DNA of 64,000 nucleotides from Candidimonas nitroreducens (GTDB lineage: Bacteria > Pseudomonadota > Gammaproteobacteria > Burkholderiales > Burkholderiaceae_B): contig NZ_NJIH01000013.1 of NCBI RefSeq assembly GCF_002209565.1, positions 103,401 through 167,400 on the forward strand, written 5' to 3'. The notes under the pieces are model-generated. The model ran no database searches. It was not told the DNA's origin and saw only the letters and a program-made list of their open reading frames with translations. Position 1 is the first letter of the stretch. Every line of letters begins with the position of its first letter. A program made the position numbers and the translations under genes. Shown piece by piece: positions 1 through 9,226 of this stretch.

Positions 1-777
1 GTCGTGGCTGGGGCCCTGGCCCTGCCGGGGCTGACGGTGGTGGGCCTGGTGCCGAACCTGAAAGGGGCCGAGCGCGGGGTGGCCTTGGGTGTGCACAAGC
101 TCAATTTCGTGATGTCGGTAAGCCGCACGCACAATCTGAAGAACGTGCGGCGCGAACGCGAGGAATCGGTCGAGGACTTCCGGCGCATCGCCGACATGCT
201 CAAGTCGCTGCCCGCGGGCTCCCGGCCCAGGCTGATCGGCGGTCTGTCCACGGCCCTGGGCTGCTCTTATGAAGGCAGTATCGCGGTGGATGACGTGTGC
301 CGCTACGCCCAGGCATTGGCCGAGGCGGGCGCCGACGAACTGCTGATCGCCGACACCGTGGGCTATGCCGGGCCGGCGCAGGTGCGTGCCGTTTTCGGTG
401 CAGTGCGGCGTGCGCTGGGCGATGCGATGGCTTTGGGGGCGCACTTCCATGATACGCGCGGACTAGGCCTGGCCAATGTCGCTGCGGCCCTGGACTGCGG
501 CGTGCGCCGCTTCGATGCGTCGCTGGCCGGGCTCGGGGGCTGCCCTTTTGCACCCGGCGCAACGGGCAATATCGTCATGGAAGACCTTTGCTTCATGCTG
601 GAATCCCTGGGCATGCGCACGGGTGTGGATCTGCAGCGCCTGCTCGAGGTCAGGCGCATCCTGCACGATCATCTGCCGTCCGTACCCCTGCACGGCGCGC
701 TTGCGCGGGCGGGCCTGCCCACCGGCTATCGGCCGGCCGGCCGCAGCCCCGCCGCGCCCGTCGGTGCGGCCCATTGA
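1..777 (+). CDS. Hydroxymethylglutaryl-CoA lyase (5' end outside window)
   Basis: The reading frame is open from the first base, so about 50 N-terminal residues of a protein usually near 300 aa are missing. The visible part carries the metal-binding HFHDTRG segment and the family signature GLGGCPFAPGATGN, whose cysteine is the catalytic one in HMG-CoA lyases. The known reaction splits 3-hydroxy-3-methylglutaryl-CoA, or a related 3-hydroxyacyl-CoA, into acetyl-CoA and a keto acid in the cytoplasm. It is followed after 59 bp by an acyl-CoA dehydrogenase on the same strand, which suggests one operon for breakdown of a branched or dicarboxylic acyl-CoA. The exact substrate is not readable; HMG-CoA lyase-like enzymes in such clusters often act on other substrates. 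Confidence 0.9.
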   Translation, partial: VVAGALALPGLTVVGLVPNLKGAERGVALGVHKLNFVMSVSRTHNLKNVRREREESVEDFRRIADMLKSLPAGSRPRLIGGLSTALGCSYEGSIAVDDVCRYAQALAEAGADELLIADTVGYAGPAQVRAVFGAVRRALGDAMALGAHFHDTRGLGLANVAAALDCGVRRFDASLAGLGGCPFAPGATGNIVMEDLCFMLESLGMRTGVDLQRLLEVRRILHDHLPSVPLHGALARAGLPTGYRPAGRSPAAPVGAAH

Positions 778-836
778 TCTGATCCCCTCGTCCGGCCGTT
801 CCGGATGGCTTTTCTTTCATTGCAACAGAGAGACTC

Positions 837-2021
837 ATGAGCGACCAAGCTATCGACACATGCATAGAACTGGGAGAAGACTATCCCGAAATCCGCGAAG
901 GGGTACGGCGCATCTGTGCCGATTTTCCCGGATCGTACTGGCGCGAGATCGACGCCAAAGAGGCTTACCCCGACGAGTTCGTGCGGGCCATGACCGAGGG
1001 CGGCTATCTGGCGGTCTTGATCCCCGAAGAGTATGGCGGGGCGGGGCTGCCGGTGCGCGCGGCCGGCGTGATCCTGCAGGAGTGCCACGCCGCCGGCTGC
1101 TATGCGGCCGCATGCCATGCCCAGATGTACACCATGGGCACTTTGCTGCGCCATGGCAGCCCGGAGCAAAAACAAGCCTATCTGCCGCGCATCGCCAGCG
1201 GCGAGCTGCGCCTGCAGGCATTTGGCGTCACGGAGCCGACCACGGGCACGGACACCACGAAATTGAAGACGCGCGCGGTGCGTGACGGCGACCACTATGT
1301 GGTGTCCGGACAGAAGGTCTGGACTTCGCGCGCACTGTATTCCGACTTGATGTTGCTGCTGGTGCGCACTACGCCGGTGGATCAGGTACAGAAAAAGACC
1401 GACGGCCTGTCGGTGCTGCTGGTGGACATGCAGGAAGCGCGCGGCAATGGCATGGAAATCCGCCGGCTGCCGGCGATGATCAACCACAACACGACGGAAA
1501 TATTCTTCGACCAGATGCGAGTGCCCGTGGCCAATCTGATCGGGCCCGAGGGCAAGGGGTTCCGCTGCATCATGGACGGCATGAACGCCGAACGCATTCT
1601 GGTATCGCACGAGTCCCTGGGCGATGCCCATTGGTTCATCCGCACCGCGTCGGCCTACGCGAGCGAGCGCATCGTCTTCGACAGGCCCATCGGCAAGAAC
1701 CAGGGCGTGCAGTTTCCCATTGCGCGCGCCTATGCCGAAACGCAGGCGGCCGACATGATGCTGCGCAAGGCCGCGGCGCTGTTCGAGGCGGGCAAGCCTT
1801 GCGGGGAAGACGCCAACATCGCCAAGCTGCTGGCCTCCGAGGCGGCCTGGCATGCCGCCGAGGCCTGCATGCAGACGCATGGCGGCTTCGGCTACGCGCG
1901 CGAATACGATGTAGAGCGCAAGTGGCGCGAGGTGCGCATCCAGCAGATCGCCCCGGTGTCTACCAACCTGATCCTGGCGTACATCGGCGAGCATGTGCTG
2001 GGCATGCCGAGGTCTTATTGA
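837..2021 (+). CDS. Acyl-CoA dehydrogenase
   Basis: This 394-aa protein has the full acyl-CoA dehydrogenase layout: an alpha-helical N-domain, a beta-domain with FGVTEPTTGTDT (about residues 129-140), and a C-terminal helical FAD domain with THGGFGYAREYDVER near 350. It should oxidise an acyl-CoA at the alpha-beta bond and pass electrons to ETF. The usual catalytic Glu near the C-terminus is replaced (VRIQQIAPVSTN), while NAERI with Glu252 sits where isovaleryl-CoA and long-chain dehydrogenases carry their base on helix G. The enzyme is therefore probably active with a relocated base. Its stop overlaps the next ATG by one base (TGATG), showing translational coupling with the MmgE/PrpD gene. 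Confidence 0.92.
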   Translation: MSDQAIDTCIELGEDYPEIREGVRRICADFPGSYWREIDAKEAYPDEFVRAMTEGGYLAVLIPEEYGGAGLPVRAAGVILQECHAAGCYAAACHAQMYTMGTLLRHGSPEQKQAYLPRIASGELRLQAFGVTEPTTGTDTTKLKTRAVRDGDHYVVSGQKVWTSRALYSDLMLLLVRTTPVDQVQKKTDGLSVLLVDMQEARGNGMEIRRLPAMINHNTTEIFFDQMRVPVANLIGPEGKGFRCIMDGMNAERILVSHESLGDAHWFIRTASAYASERIVFDRPIGKNQGVQFPIARAYAETQAADMMLRKAAALFEAGKPCGEDANIAKLLASEAAWHAAEACMQTHGGFGYAREYDVERKWREVRIQQIAPVSTNLILAYIGEHVLGMPRSY

Positions 2022-3382
2022 TGCCGGCCATGGGTCTGACGGGCCAGGTGGCCCACTATGCCAGCAGCGGGCTCGCCGATCCCGGGAGCGACGTCATGGC
2101 CGCGGTGCGCGGAGGCTTCGCCGATACGGTGGCCTGCATGCTGGCGGGCCGGCGCGAACCGGCAGTGCAGGCGGTGCGGGCCTATGTCGCCGCGCAGCAG
2201 GGCCGCGGCGGCGATGCGCGCATACTGCTGGGGCCTGAATACGCCCGCAGCGGCGACGCGGCGCTGGTCAATGGCACGGCGGCGCATGCGCTCGACTTCG
2301 ACGACGTGGGGCTGTGCGGCCATCCCAGCGCGGTATTGGTGTCCGCCCTGTTGGCCGAAGGCGAACGGCTGCATCGCAGCGGCATGGATGTGATGCGCGC
2401 CTACGTCGTCGGCTACGAGGTGTGGGCGGAACTGATCGGCCGCGATGCGGATCAGCACCATGTCAAGGGTTGGCATCCGACTGCCGTATTCGGTGTGCTG
2501 GGTGTGGCGGCGGCGGTGGTGAACCTGCGCCGGCTCGATCCGGCCCTTGCCGCCCATGCGCTGGGCATCGCCGCCAGCCTTGCCGCGGGCGTGGTCGCCA
2601 ATTTCGGCAGCATGGTCAAGCCCTTCCACGCGGGCAGGGCGGCGGCCGCCGGCATCATGGCGGCGGACATGGCCGAAGCCGGCCTGCAGGCTTCGGCCGA
2701 CGTGCTGGAGCATCCGGCAGGCCTGCTGGCGGCGCTGTCGCCCCGCGGGAGGGTGGATACGCGCCGCGCCGCCGCTTTCGGCACCGACCTACGCCTGGCG
2801 CGGCTGGGCCTGACCGTAAAGAAATATCCCATGTGCTTTGCCGCGCATCGTATCGTCGATGCCGCGCTCGACCTGTGCGACAAGCATGACCTGCGCCCGG
2901 CCGACGTGGCGCGCGCACGGGTGACGATCGGCACGGCGCAGGCAGCCATGCTGCGCAACCACGCCCCGCAAACCGCTTTGCAAGCCAAGTTCAGCATCGA
3001 GTTCGCCGTGGCCGCGGCTCTGGCCGCGCATCGGCTCGGGCTCGAGCAGATGGACGATGCCTTCGTGCAAAGCGCCGAGGTGCAGTCATTGATGCGGCGG
3101 GTGGAAATCGCCACCGTCGACAGCGTGAACCCGGACGAACCCTCGCTGGCTGCCAGTGACCGCCTGGTGGTCGAGCTGCATGATGGCGCCCGGCTGGACA
3201 GCGGTGAAGTCTATGCCGCGCGCGGTACCCCGGGCAGTCCGCTGGCTCCGGGAGAGCTGCGCCGTAAATTCCTGGACTGCGCGGCGGCGACCGCCGGCCG
3301 CAGCGATGACCCCGATGGCTTGTACGAACGGCTCATGCAACTGGATGCAATGGCAGACCTCGCCGAGCTGATGCCGTCTTGA
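2021..3382 (+). CDS. MmgE/PrpD family protein
   Basis: This is a 453-aa protein of the MmgE/PrpD fold (2-methylcitrate dehydratase, iminodisuccinate epimerase and cis-aconitate decarboxylase relatives). NGTAAHALDFDD near residue 90, the following HPSAVLVSALLAEG and KPFHAGRAAAAG near 205 are typical active-site stretches, and the length matches the family. The start is the ATG that overlaps the stop of the upstream dehydrogenase; longer frames upstream lie entirely inside that gene. With HMG-CoA lyase and acyl-CoA dehydrogenase it would form a short acid-degradation route, perhaps for an itaconate- or methylcitrate-like compound. This substrate idea is inference from neighbours; the family is catalytically diverse. 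Confidence 0.85.
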   Translation: MPAMGLTGQVAHYASSGLADPGSDVMAAVRGGFADTVACMLAGRREPAVQAVRAYVAAQQGRGGDARILLGPEYARSGDAALVNGTAAHALDFDDVGLCGHPSAVLVSALLAEGERLHRSGMDVMRAYVVGYEVWAELIGRDADQHHVKGWHPTAVFGVLGVAAAVVNLRRLDPALAAHALGIAASLAAGVVANFGSMVKPFHAGRAAAAGIMAADMAEAGLQASADVLEHPAGLLAALSPRGRVDTRRAAAFGTDLRLARLGLTVKKYPMCFAAHRIVDAALDLCDKHDLRPADVARARVTIGTAQAAMLRNHAPQTALQAKFSIEFAVAAALAAHRLGLEQMDDAFVQSAEVQSLMRRVEIATVDSVNPDEPSLAASDRLVVELHDGARLDSGEVYAARGTPGSPLAPGELRRKFLDCAAATAGRSDDPDGLYERLMQLDAMADLAELMPS

Positions 3383-3446
3383 TGCTGCCAAACTGACTGG
3401 GTGGAACTGCTGCTGCGGCTTGGCTGGCGCGGCGGAGCCGGGGGAT

Positions 3447-4325
3447 TCAGCGCGGCTCGCCTGCGGCTTTGGCCAATTCGTGCCGTGGCTGCTCCCAGCC
3501 CGAGGCAGGGATGAACTGGCCGTCCTGCTCCTGGACTTCCTTCAGCCGCCGGCACAGCGTTGCGGCGAGGTCTTGCGCGCCGCCGATATGGATGCCTTGC
3601 GTCATGGTGACGTGGGCGCATTCGAAGCTGCCGCCGCCGGCCAGCAGGATCATGCGGGTCGGGGCATCGTCGCCCGCCAGGGCAAGCAGGGCGGGGCTGA
3701 CGCGCTCGGGCGTCAGGACCGATGCGGCGTCCCCGGGCAGCAGGCCCTCGGTCATGGCGGTCGCGGCGCTGGGCGCCAGGCAGTTGACGCGAATGTCGTG
3801 CTTGGCCCCTTCCAGCGCCAGGGTCTGCATCAGGCCGACCAGCGCCATCTTGGCGGCGGCATAATTCGACTGGCCGAAGTTGCCGTAAAGCCCCGAAGAC
3901 GAGGTCGTCATGACGATGCGTCCGTGGTGCTGCGCCTGCATCTGCGGCCAGACCGCCTTGGCGGCATGCACGGAGCCCATCAAGTGCACGTCCAGCACCA
4001 GGCGGAAATCGTCGAGCGGCATTTTGGCGAATGTACGGTCGCGCAGGATGCCCGCGTTGTTGACGAGGATGTCGATGCGTCCGAATTCCCCAAGCACGCG
4101 GGCCGCCATGTCCTGCATGGCCTCGTATCGCGTCACGTCCGCCACGCAGGCGATTGCCGCGCCGCCCGCCTGGCGAATTTCTTCGGCCACGGCGTGGGCT
4201 CCTGTGCCCAGGTCGTTGACTACTACCCGTGCGCCGTGGCGCGCCAGTTCCAGTGCGTGGCTGCGGCCCAGCCCGGCGCCGGCGCCCGTGACGATGGCCA
4301 CCCGGGATTGCAGAGGTTTGGACAT
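3447..4325 (-). CDS. Short-chain dehydrogenase/reductase
   Basis: A 292-aa classical SDR. The cofactor motif TGAGAGLG lies at residues 14-21, NNAG follows, and the catalytic set is Ser in TTSSSG plus YAAAK. The VVVNDLG stretch is typical of the hydroxyacyl-CoA dehydrogenase part of peroxisomal-type multifunctional enzymes, so a 3-hydroxyacyl-CoA or similar alcohol is a plausible substrate (inference). The start chosen begins MSKPLQ, 38 bp after the stop of the giant synthetase gene, so the two are probably one minus-strand transcript. A C-terminal tail of about 60 residues after the core is longer than in simple SDRs. Confidence 0.88.
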   Translation of the reverse strand: MSKPLQSRVAIVTGAGAGLGRSHALELARHGARVVVNDLGTGAHAVAEEIRQAGGAAIACVADVTRYEAMQDMAARVLGEFGRIDILVNNAGILRDRTFAKMPLDDFRLVLDVHLMGSVHAAKAVWPQMQAQHHGRIVMTTSSSGLYGNFGQSNYAAAKMALVGLMQTLALEGAKHDIRVNCLAPSAATAMTEGLLPGDAASVLTPERVSPALLALAGDDAPTRMILLAGGGSFECAHVTMTQGIHIGGAQDLAATLCRRLKEVQEQDGQFIPASGWEQPRHELAKAAGEPR

Positions 4326-4363
4326 GGTCTGGTTCCTTCCTGTGGTTTGTGCCGGGTTCGCTG

Positions 4364-7300
4364 TCAGGCGCCGCTGCAGTCCCTGCACCTTACCGACGGG
4401 TAGTCGAACGTCCCTTCCAGGTGGGAGCGCCCGGGCTGGTACAGGCGCAGCACCAGATAGAACCCGTCTGCGGGCGGCGCGGGCAGCCAGTTCTTGCCTG
4501 GCCCCGGGTCGTCGGCCTGGATAGCGATGCTCAGGCCGCCGTCCGCGTCGCGCTGCAGGCCGCGGGTTCGATCGCCGATGGAGTGGCGGCCGATGGGGTT
4601 GTCCACCAGCAGGCAGTCGCGGCGGCCATATAGCGTAATGGACCAGAACGCGCCCACATCCGGCATGCCGCCGGGCGCGAAGCGCAGCACATAGCGCCGT
4701 GCCCCGCAAAGCGCCGCGCCTTCGTCGTCCACCTCGGCCATGATGTACATGGCCTCGTCTATGCCCAGCGTGCCTATCCAGTTGCGCGCCACGCGCGCCC
4801 GCGTCAGCAGGTCGTCGCCGAAGCTGTGGCGCACAGTAACGGCGGTCGTCCAGCCTCCGCCCAGTTCCGAAGCATGGGAGGTTTCGCGCAGCTCGGTGTA
4901 GACCGCGGCCAGGGCCTGCTGCAATTGCGCGGGCGAGGGCGGCCAGCCAGGCAGCGGAGCGCACGGCGGGTTGCGAGCCAGCATGGTTCGCAGCACATGC
5001 AGGTATTCGTCCGCCTGCGGCACGCCCGCGCCATGGCTGCCCAACAGCGTGTCGATGCGCGACAGCGCCGTCGAACCGTCCGGCCGCAGGATGGCGTAGC
5101 GATCCTGCAAGGCATGCACCCACTGCAGATCCTCGGGATCGGCATCCACCAGGATGCGGCCGATGACCCACACATCGTCGCCCGGTGCGCTGATGCAGTG
5201 CATGCCGGGCGGCGTTTCGCCCGTCCAGCCCGGGCCGTGCACGAACAGGCGCTGCGCGGCGCCGCCGGTGGTGCGCCGTCCGGCGTAGGCCCAGGGGTTG
5301 GTCCAGGCGTCGAGAAAGCCCAGCACCCAGTAGCGTTCGCCCATTTCCGGCACGTCGATGACCAGCGGGCCCGCCGACAGATCCAGCCAGGCATTGGTGA
5401 ACAGCGTGTCGTTGTTGGGCGTGACGACTTCCTTGTCTTGCGGGCCGCGCAGGCGCCGGGTGTGTGTGAACTGGTTGACCCAGCGCATGCCCGATGTGGG
5501 GCTGTCGCCGGCAAAGCCTTGCACGGGATGCCGGCGTGGGGTATTGGCGGCGCGCATGCGTGCCATTTCGAACAGCGGCAGGGTCGCGATCACTGCCTGG
5601 CGGGCGGGCGAAGCCGCGGGCGAGGAGGAAGTCGTGGGCATGGGGGAAGTCGTGGGTGTGGAGGAAGTCGTGGGCATGGGGGAAGACGCGGGCATGGACG
5701 AAGTCTTGGGCGCAGGCGAGGGGGCAGGCGTGGGCGAGGATGCAGGTTCGGGCGACGATGCAGGCTGTGCCTTGCGGGTCAGCACCACGGCATCCAGCGC
5801 CATGGCTCCCTGGCCGCGGGGCAGCACGACCAAGGGGTTCAGCTCCGCCGACTCCAGCGTGTCGCCGGCGCTCAGCGCGAACCGCGACAGGCGCACGATG
5901 GCATCGGCCAGGGCCTCCTCGTCGGCGGGCGCGGCACCGCGGAAGCCGCGCAGCAGGGGCGCGGTCTTGATTTCGTCGATCATGGCGTGCGCCTGGCGCC
6001 GATCCACCGGGGCCAGGCGCAGCGCCACGTCGCCGGTCAACTCGGCCTGCACACCGCCGGATCCCAGCATTACGATCGCGCCCAGGGCTGGATCGCGGCG
6101 CACCCCGAGTATCAATTCCACGCCGCCGCGTATCATCGGCGCCACCAGCACGCCGTCGACCTGCGCGCCGGGGGCGGCGGACGCGGCGGCGGTCAAGATG
6201 CGCTCATAGCTGCGGCCGGCTTCGTCCGCGTCGGCCACGTTCAGGGCCACCCCGCCGACGTCGCTTTTGTGCGTGATGTCGGGCGACAGCACTTTCATCG
6301 CCACGGGAAAGCCGAGAGCGCGCGCATGCGCCATGGCCGTCTCGCGGCTGTCGGCGACACGAGACGGCACGGCGGGTATGCCGCAGCCGCGCAGCAGCGC
6401 CATGGCCTCGGCCTCGTTATAAGGGCCGGGCGGCAGCGCGGCCTGCGCCGTGGCGGGTACCGCTTCCGCCGCCGGACACTGTAGTTGGACGCGAAAGAAG
6501 TTCATGGCGGCCAGTACGCGGATGGCGCGTGCCGGGTCGGCGAAGCACAGGCAGCCCAGGGCTTCGAGCGCGTGCTGTTGCGTCGCGTCGGCCAGCATGC
6601 CGAACATCAGCAGGCGATCGGGGAATTCGCGCCGCAGGTCTCGCGCCAGTTGCCGCTGCATATCCTGCATGGCCGGCGTGCTGCCGAAGGCCGCAAGAAA
6701 GATCAGCAGGCTGCCGTGGCCGGCCTCGCCCAGCATGATGCGGGCCGCGGCTTCCAGCAGTTCCGGTTCGGCCGTCACTTGGCCGGTCAGGTCCACGGGG
6801 TTGCGCGTGCTGGCAAAAGGCACGCGCGCCCGGATCTTCGCCTGCGCGGCTGCGGGCAGCTCGGCCACATCCAGGCCGGCCGCGGCCGCGTCATCGGCCA
6901 TCATGACGCCGACCCCGCCCGAGACGGTCAGCAGCCCGACCTGGGGCCGGGCCGGCAGGCCCGAAACCGCCACGCAATGGGCGATGTCGAAGAATTCCTC
7001 TATATTGCGCGCCCGCCAAGCGCCGTGCTGCCGGAACAGCGCGTCGTAGGCGGCGTCGTCGCCCGCCAGCGCTGCGGTGTGCGAGGCGGCCGTTGCGGCG
7101 CCCAGTGCGGTTCTGCCCACTTTCACCAGCACTACGGGCTTGCCCGCGCTGCGCGCCAGATCCAGCGCGCGCCGCAGCCTGGCGCCGTCGCGGCAGCCCT
7201 CCAGGTAGGCCATGATGATGCGCGTTGCCGGGTCGCGCGCCATCCAGGCGATGCAGGCGGCGACGTCGATGTCCGATTCATTGCCGGTCGTCACCCAGGC

Positions 7301-7930
7301 GGACAGGCCGACGTTGCGCTGCCGCGCCATGGCGTAGGCATAGGCTCCGAAGGCGCCGCTCTGGCTGACGATGCCGACCTTGCCCGGCCTGGTGAGCCCG
7401 GTCGACACCACGGGGGAGAAGGTTGCGTAGACCGAGCGGGCGATGTTCATGAAACCCAGGCAGTTCGGGCCCAGCACGCGGATGCCGGCAGCCGCCGCCG
7501 TGTCGGCGTAGCGGCGTTGCGCCTGCGCGCCTTGCTGGCCCATTTCAGCGAAACCGGCCGAGAACACGACGATGTTGCGCACGCCCGCGGCGATCGCATC
7601 GTGCAGTGCCTCCAGGGCGGCGGAGGCGGGGATCGCGAAGATGGCCAGATCGACAGGCCGGCCTATTGCCCGCAGCGATGTGTAGGCCGTCCGCCCTGCG
7701 ATTTCCCCGCCGCGCGGGTTGACCGGGTAGATGTCGCCGTCATAGCCGTGCTTGAGCAGGTAGCGCAAGGGCGCCGCGCCGATCTTGCCGGCCGTGGCCG
7801 AGGCGCCGACGATGGCTATCGAGGCCGGCGAGAGGAATGAATCGAGATCGGGGAAGTCGGTGTCTGGCTGGGTCATGGGCTGCGTGGCGGGTTCGGCAGG
7901 AAGCTGTGCGATGCATTGCGCCTGCGGCAT
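4364..7930 (-). CDS. ADP-forming acyl-CoA synthetase fused to a DUF1254/DUF1214-like module
   Basis: One uninterrupted 1188-aa frame. Residues about 30-160 form a CoA-binding Rossmann domain (AIVGASATAGKIG), 180-480 a succinyl-CoA-ligase-like region with the phosphohistidine motif SHTAALAGDD near 284, and 500-720 an ATP-grasp domain (VAMKVLSPDITHKSDVGGV). That is the complete acetate/acyl-CoA ligase (ADP-forming) architecture, which normally ends here. After a Ser/Pro/Thr repeat linker (721-778), residues 780-1188 read as DUF1254 (VVTPNNDTLFTNAWLDLSAG) followed by DUF1214 (KNWLPAPPADGFYLVLRLY). DUF1254/1214 proteins are usually separate and exported; no signal peptide is seen here. An alternative start is the ATG at 7876, which removes 18 residues of non-domain sequence; neither start has a clear ribosome site. 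The role of the fused module is unknown. Confidence 0.85.
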   Translation of the reverse strand: MPQAQCIAQLPAEPATQPMTQPDTDFPDLDSFLSPASIAIVGASATAGKIGAAPLRYLLKHGYDGDIYPVNPRGGEIAGRTAYTSLRAIGRPVDLAIFAIPASAALEALHDAIAAGVRNIVVFSAGFAEMGQQGAQAQRRYADTAAAAGIRVLGPNCLGFMNIARSVYATFSPVVSTGLTRPGKVGIVSQSGAFGAYAYAMARQRNVGLSAWVTTGNESDIDVAACIAWMARDPATRIIMAYLEGCRDGARLRRALDLARSAGKPVVLVKVGRTALGAATAASHTAALAGDDAAYDALFRQHGAWRARNIEEFFDIAHCVAVSGLPARPQVGLLTVSGGVGVMMADDAAAAGLDVAELPAAAQAKIRARVPFASTRNPVDLTGQVTAEPELLEAAARIMLGEAGHGSLLIFLAAFGSTPAMQDMQRQLARDLRREFPDRLLMFGMLADATQQHALEALGCLCFADPARAIRVLAAMNFFRVQLQCPAAEAVPATAQAALPPGPYNEAEAMALLRGCGIPAVPSRVADSRETAMAHARALGFPVAMKVLSPDITHKSDVGGVALNVADADEAGRSYERILTAAASAAPGAQVDGVLVAPMIRGGVELILGVRRDPALGAIVMLGSGGVQAELTGDVALRLAPVDRRQAHAMIDEIKTAPLLRGFRGAAPADEEALADAIVRLSRFALSAGDTLESAELNPLVVLPRGQGAMALDAVVLTRKAQPASSPEPASSPTPAPSPAPKTSSMPASSPMPTTSSTPTTSPMPTTSSSPAASPARQAVIATLPLFEMARMRAANTPRRHPVQGFAGDSPTSGMRWVNQFTHTRRLRGPQDKEVVTPNNDTLFTNAWLDLSAGPLVIDVPEMGERYWVLGFLDAWTNPWAYAGRRTTGGAAQRLFVHGPGWTGETPPGMHCISAPGDDVWVIGRILVDADPEDLQWVHALQDRYAILRPDGSTALSRIDTLLGSHGAGVPQADEYLHVLRTMLARNPPCAPLPGWPPSPAQLQQALAAVYTELRETSHASELGGGWTTAVTVRHSFGDDLLTRARVARNWIGTLGIDEAMYIMAEVDDEGAALCGARRYVLRFAPGGMPDVGAFWSITLYGRRDCLLVDNPIGRHSIGDRTRGLQRDADGGLSIAIQADDPGPGKNWLPAPPADGFYLVLRLYQPGRSHLEGTFDYPSVRCRDCSGA
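5597..5770 (-). repeat. Degenerate tandem repeat coding a Ser/Pro/Thr linker
   Basis: Inside the synthetase gene, imperfect units of roughly 18 bp based on GGGCATGGGGGAAGTCGT (plus-strand reading) repeat across about 170 bp. They encode runs such as SSPMPTTSSTPTTSPMPTTS. The repeat lies exactly between the two enzyme modules, so length variation would change linker length without breaking the frame when whole units are gained or lost. Confidence 0.8.
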
Positions 7931-8137
7931 TCATGGTTCGTTTGGCGCCGGCGCCGGGCTAAGCGGCGTGTGCCGCGCGCAGGCCCGCGCTTGCCGTGCC
8001 GCGGCGGATGCCCGAGGCTGGAGCGCCTACGATACCTGGCCGCTTTTTATCAGACAAGACGAGAATTCCGAGGTATTTATAGGGTAATCTTATTTATTGC
8101 CGGAGCCGGAGCCGGAGCCAGCACCAGCCGCCGGCGC

Positions 8138-9067
8138 CTAGCGCGTGCCGCCCCGGCGCGTCGGCTCGTCGTCGTCCGGGCTTGTGGCGCTTTCCAGCGT
8201 GTAGTCGAGAAAGCTCTCCACCGCAGGCGAAAGGCACGAGCGATCGCGCGTGAAGATCGCGATGTGCCATGTGACGGTGGGCTGCAGCAGAGGGCGGAAG
8301 ACCAGCCCGAAGCCTTCCACCAGTGAATGCGCCATCGACGGGCAGATCGCGTACCCGGGGCGCACACGCAGCATCGAAAGCGCCGTGTTGACGCGGTGTA
8401 CCGGCATGATGTCCCTGGGGTGATGGCGCGGCGGCACATGGCTCAGCACATTGAGCGCCAGATTGGGCATGTAGTTGATCAGCTGCCGCTCGCGCAGATC
8501 CTTCCACTTCACCGCGGCGCCGGCCGCCAGCGGGTCGTCCGGGCGCAGCGCGGCCCACAGGGGGTCGATGCGGATCAGGTGCGCTTGCACCGCGTCGTCC
8601 GTCAGCACCCCGGCCGGCCCGAAGCCTATGTCCGCGCTGCCGCCGTGCAGGCCCGCCAGCACCCCCTCGATCGGCACATCGTCGAAACGTATGTCGACAC
8701 CCGGGTGGCGCCGGCCGTAGCCTGCAATCAGTTCGGGCAGCAGAGTGCACGACAGCGTCTCGGGCGCGGCCACGCGCACCAGTCCGCGGCGCAGCTCCTT
8801 CAGGTTGGTGATGTTCTTCAGCGCTTCGTCGAGATCGGCGAGCACGCGCCGCACCATGGGCTCGAACGCGGTGCCGACCACCGACGCGCCGACGCTGCGC
8901 GTATTGCGATCCAGCAGGCGTACGCCCAGACGGCCCTCCAGTTCCTTGACCAGGCCGCTGAGCGCCGCCTGCGACAAATGCATGGCTTCGGCAGCTTCCG
9001 AAAAACTGCCGCGCTCGAGTACGGCCATGAATGCACGCAGCTGCCTGAGCGTAACTTCGGGTGCCAT
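8138..9067 (-). CDS. LysR-family transcriptional regulator
   Basis: A 309-aa LysR protein: N-terminal winged helix (LRQLRAFMAVLERGSFSEAAEAMHLSQAALSGLVKELEGRLG) and a C-terminal effector-binding domain. The start at MAPEVTLRQL is preferred because GAGG lies just upstream in AAGAGGACACCTC; an ATG 16 codons further up adds unstructured sequence. It is divergent from the Bug receptor at 9227, with a 159-bp shared upstream region that is AT-richer than its surroundings. The usual reading of such a layout is that LysR controls the receptor gene and perhaps the synthetase operon behind it. Confidence 0.88.
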   Translation of the reverse strand: MAPEVTLRQLRAFMAVLERGSFSEAAEAMHLSQAALSGLVKELEGRLGVRLLDRNTRSVGASVVGTAFEPMVRRVLADLDEALKNITNLKELRRGLVRVAAPETLSCTLLPELIAGYGRRHPGVDIRFDDVPIEGVLAGLHGGSADIGFGPAGVLTDDAVQAHLIRIDPLWAALRPDDPLAAGAAVKWKDLRERQLINYMPNLALNVLSHVPPRHHPRDIMPVHRVNTALSMLRVRPGYAICPSMAHSLVEGFGLVFRPLLQPTVTWHIAIFTRDRSCLSPAVESFLDYTLESATSPDDDEPTRRGGTR

Positions 9068-9226
9068 GAGGTGTCCTCTTGGTGTCGATGCCCGCTGGTG
9101 GCGGGCGGAAATCAATTTATAACTTAGCCTTCTAGATAATCAAGAAATTCAAGCTTGTGTGAATAGTTTGACACACTCTATCCTTGGTTCTGCATTTTTA
9201 TTCTTATTCGAACTCAGGAGACATGC

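Noticed and set aside
1917..1960. Inactive acyl-CoA dehydrogenase because the C-terminal catalytic Glu is missing
   Set aside because: Glu252 in NAERI occupies the alternative catalytic place used by isovaleryl-CoA and long-chain dehydrogenases, so activity is likely.
726..1994. A 422-codon minus-strand frame opposite the acyl-CoA dehydrogenase
   Set aside because: Its product is His/Gln/Arg-rich without any motif and mirrors the codon structure of the real gene; long antisense frames are common at this GC content.
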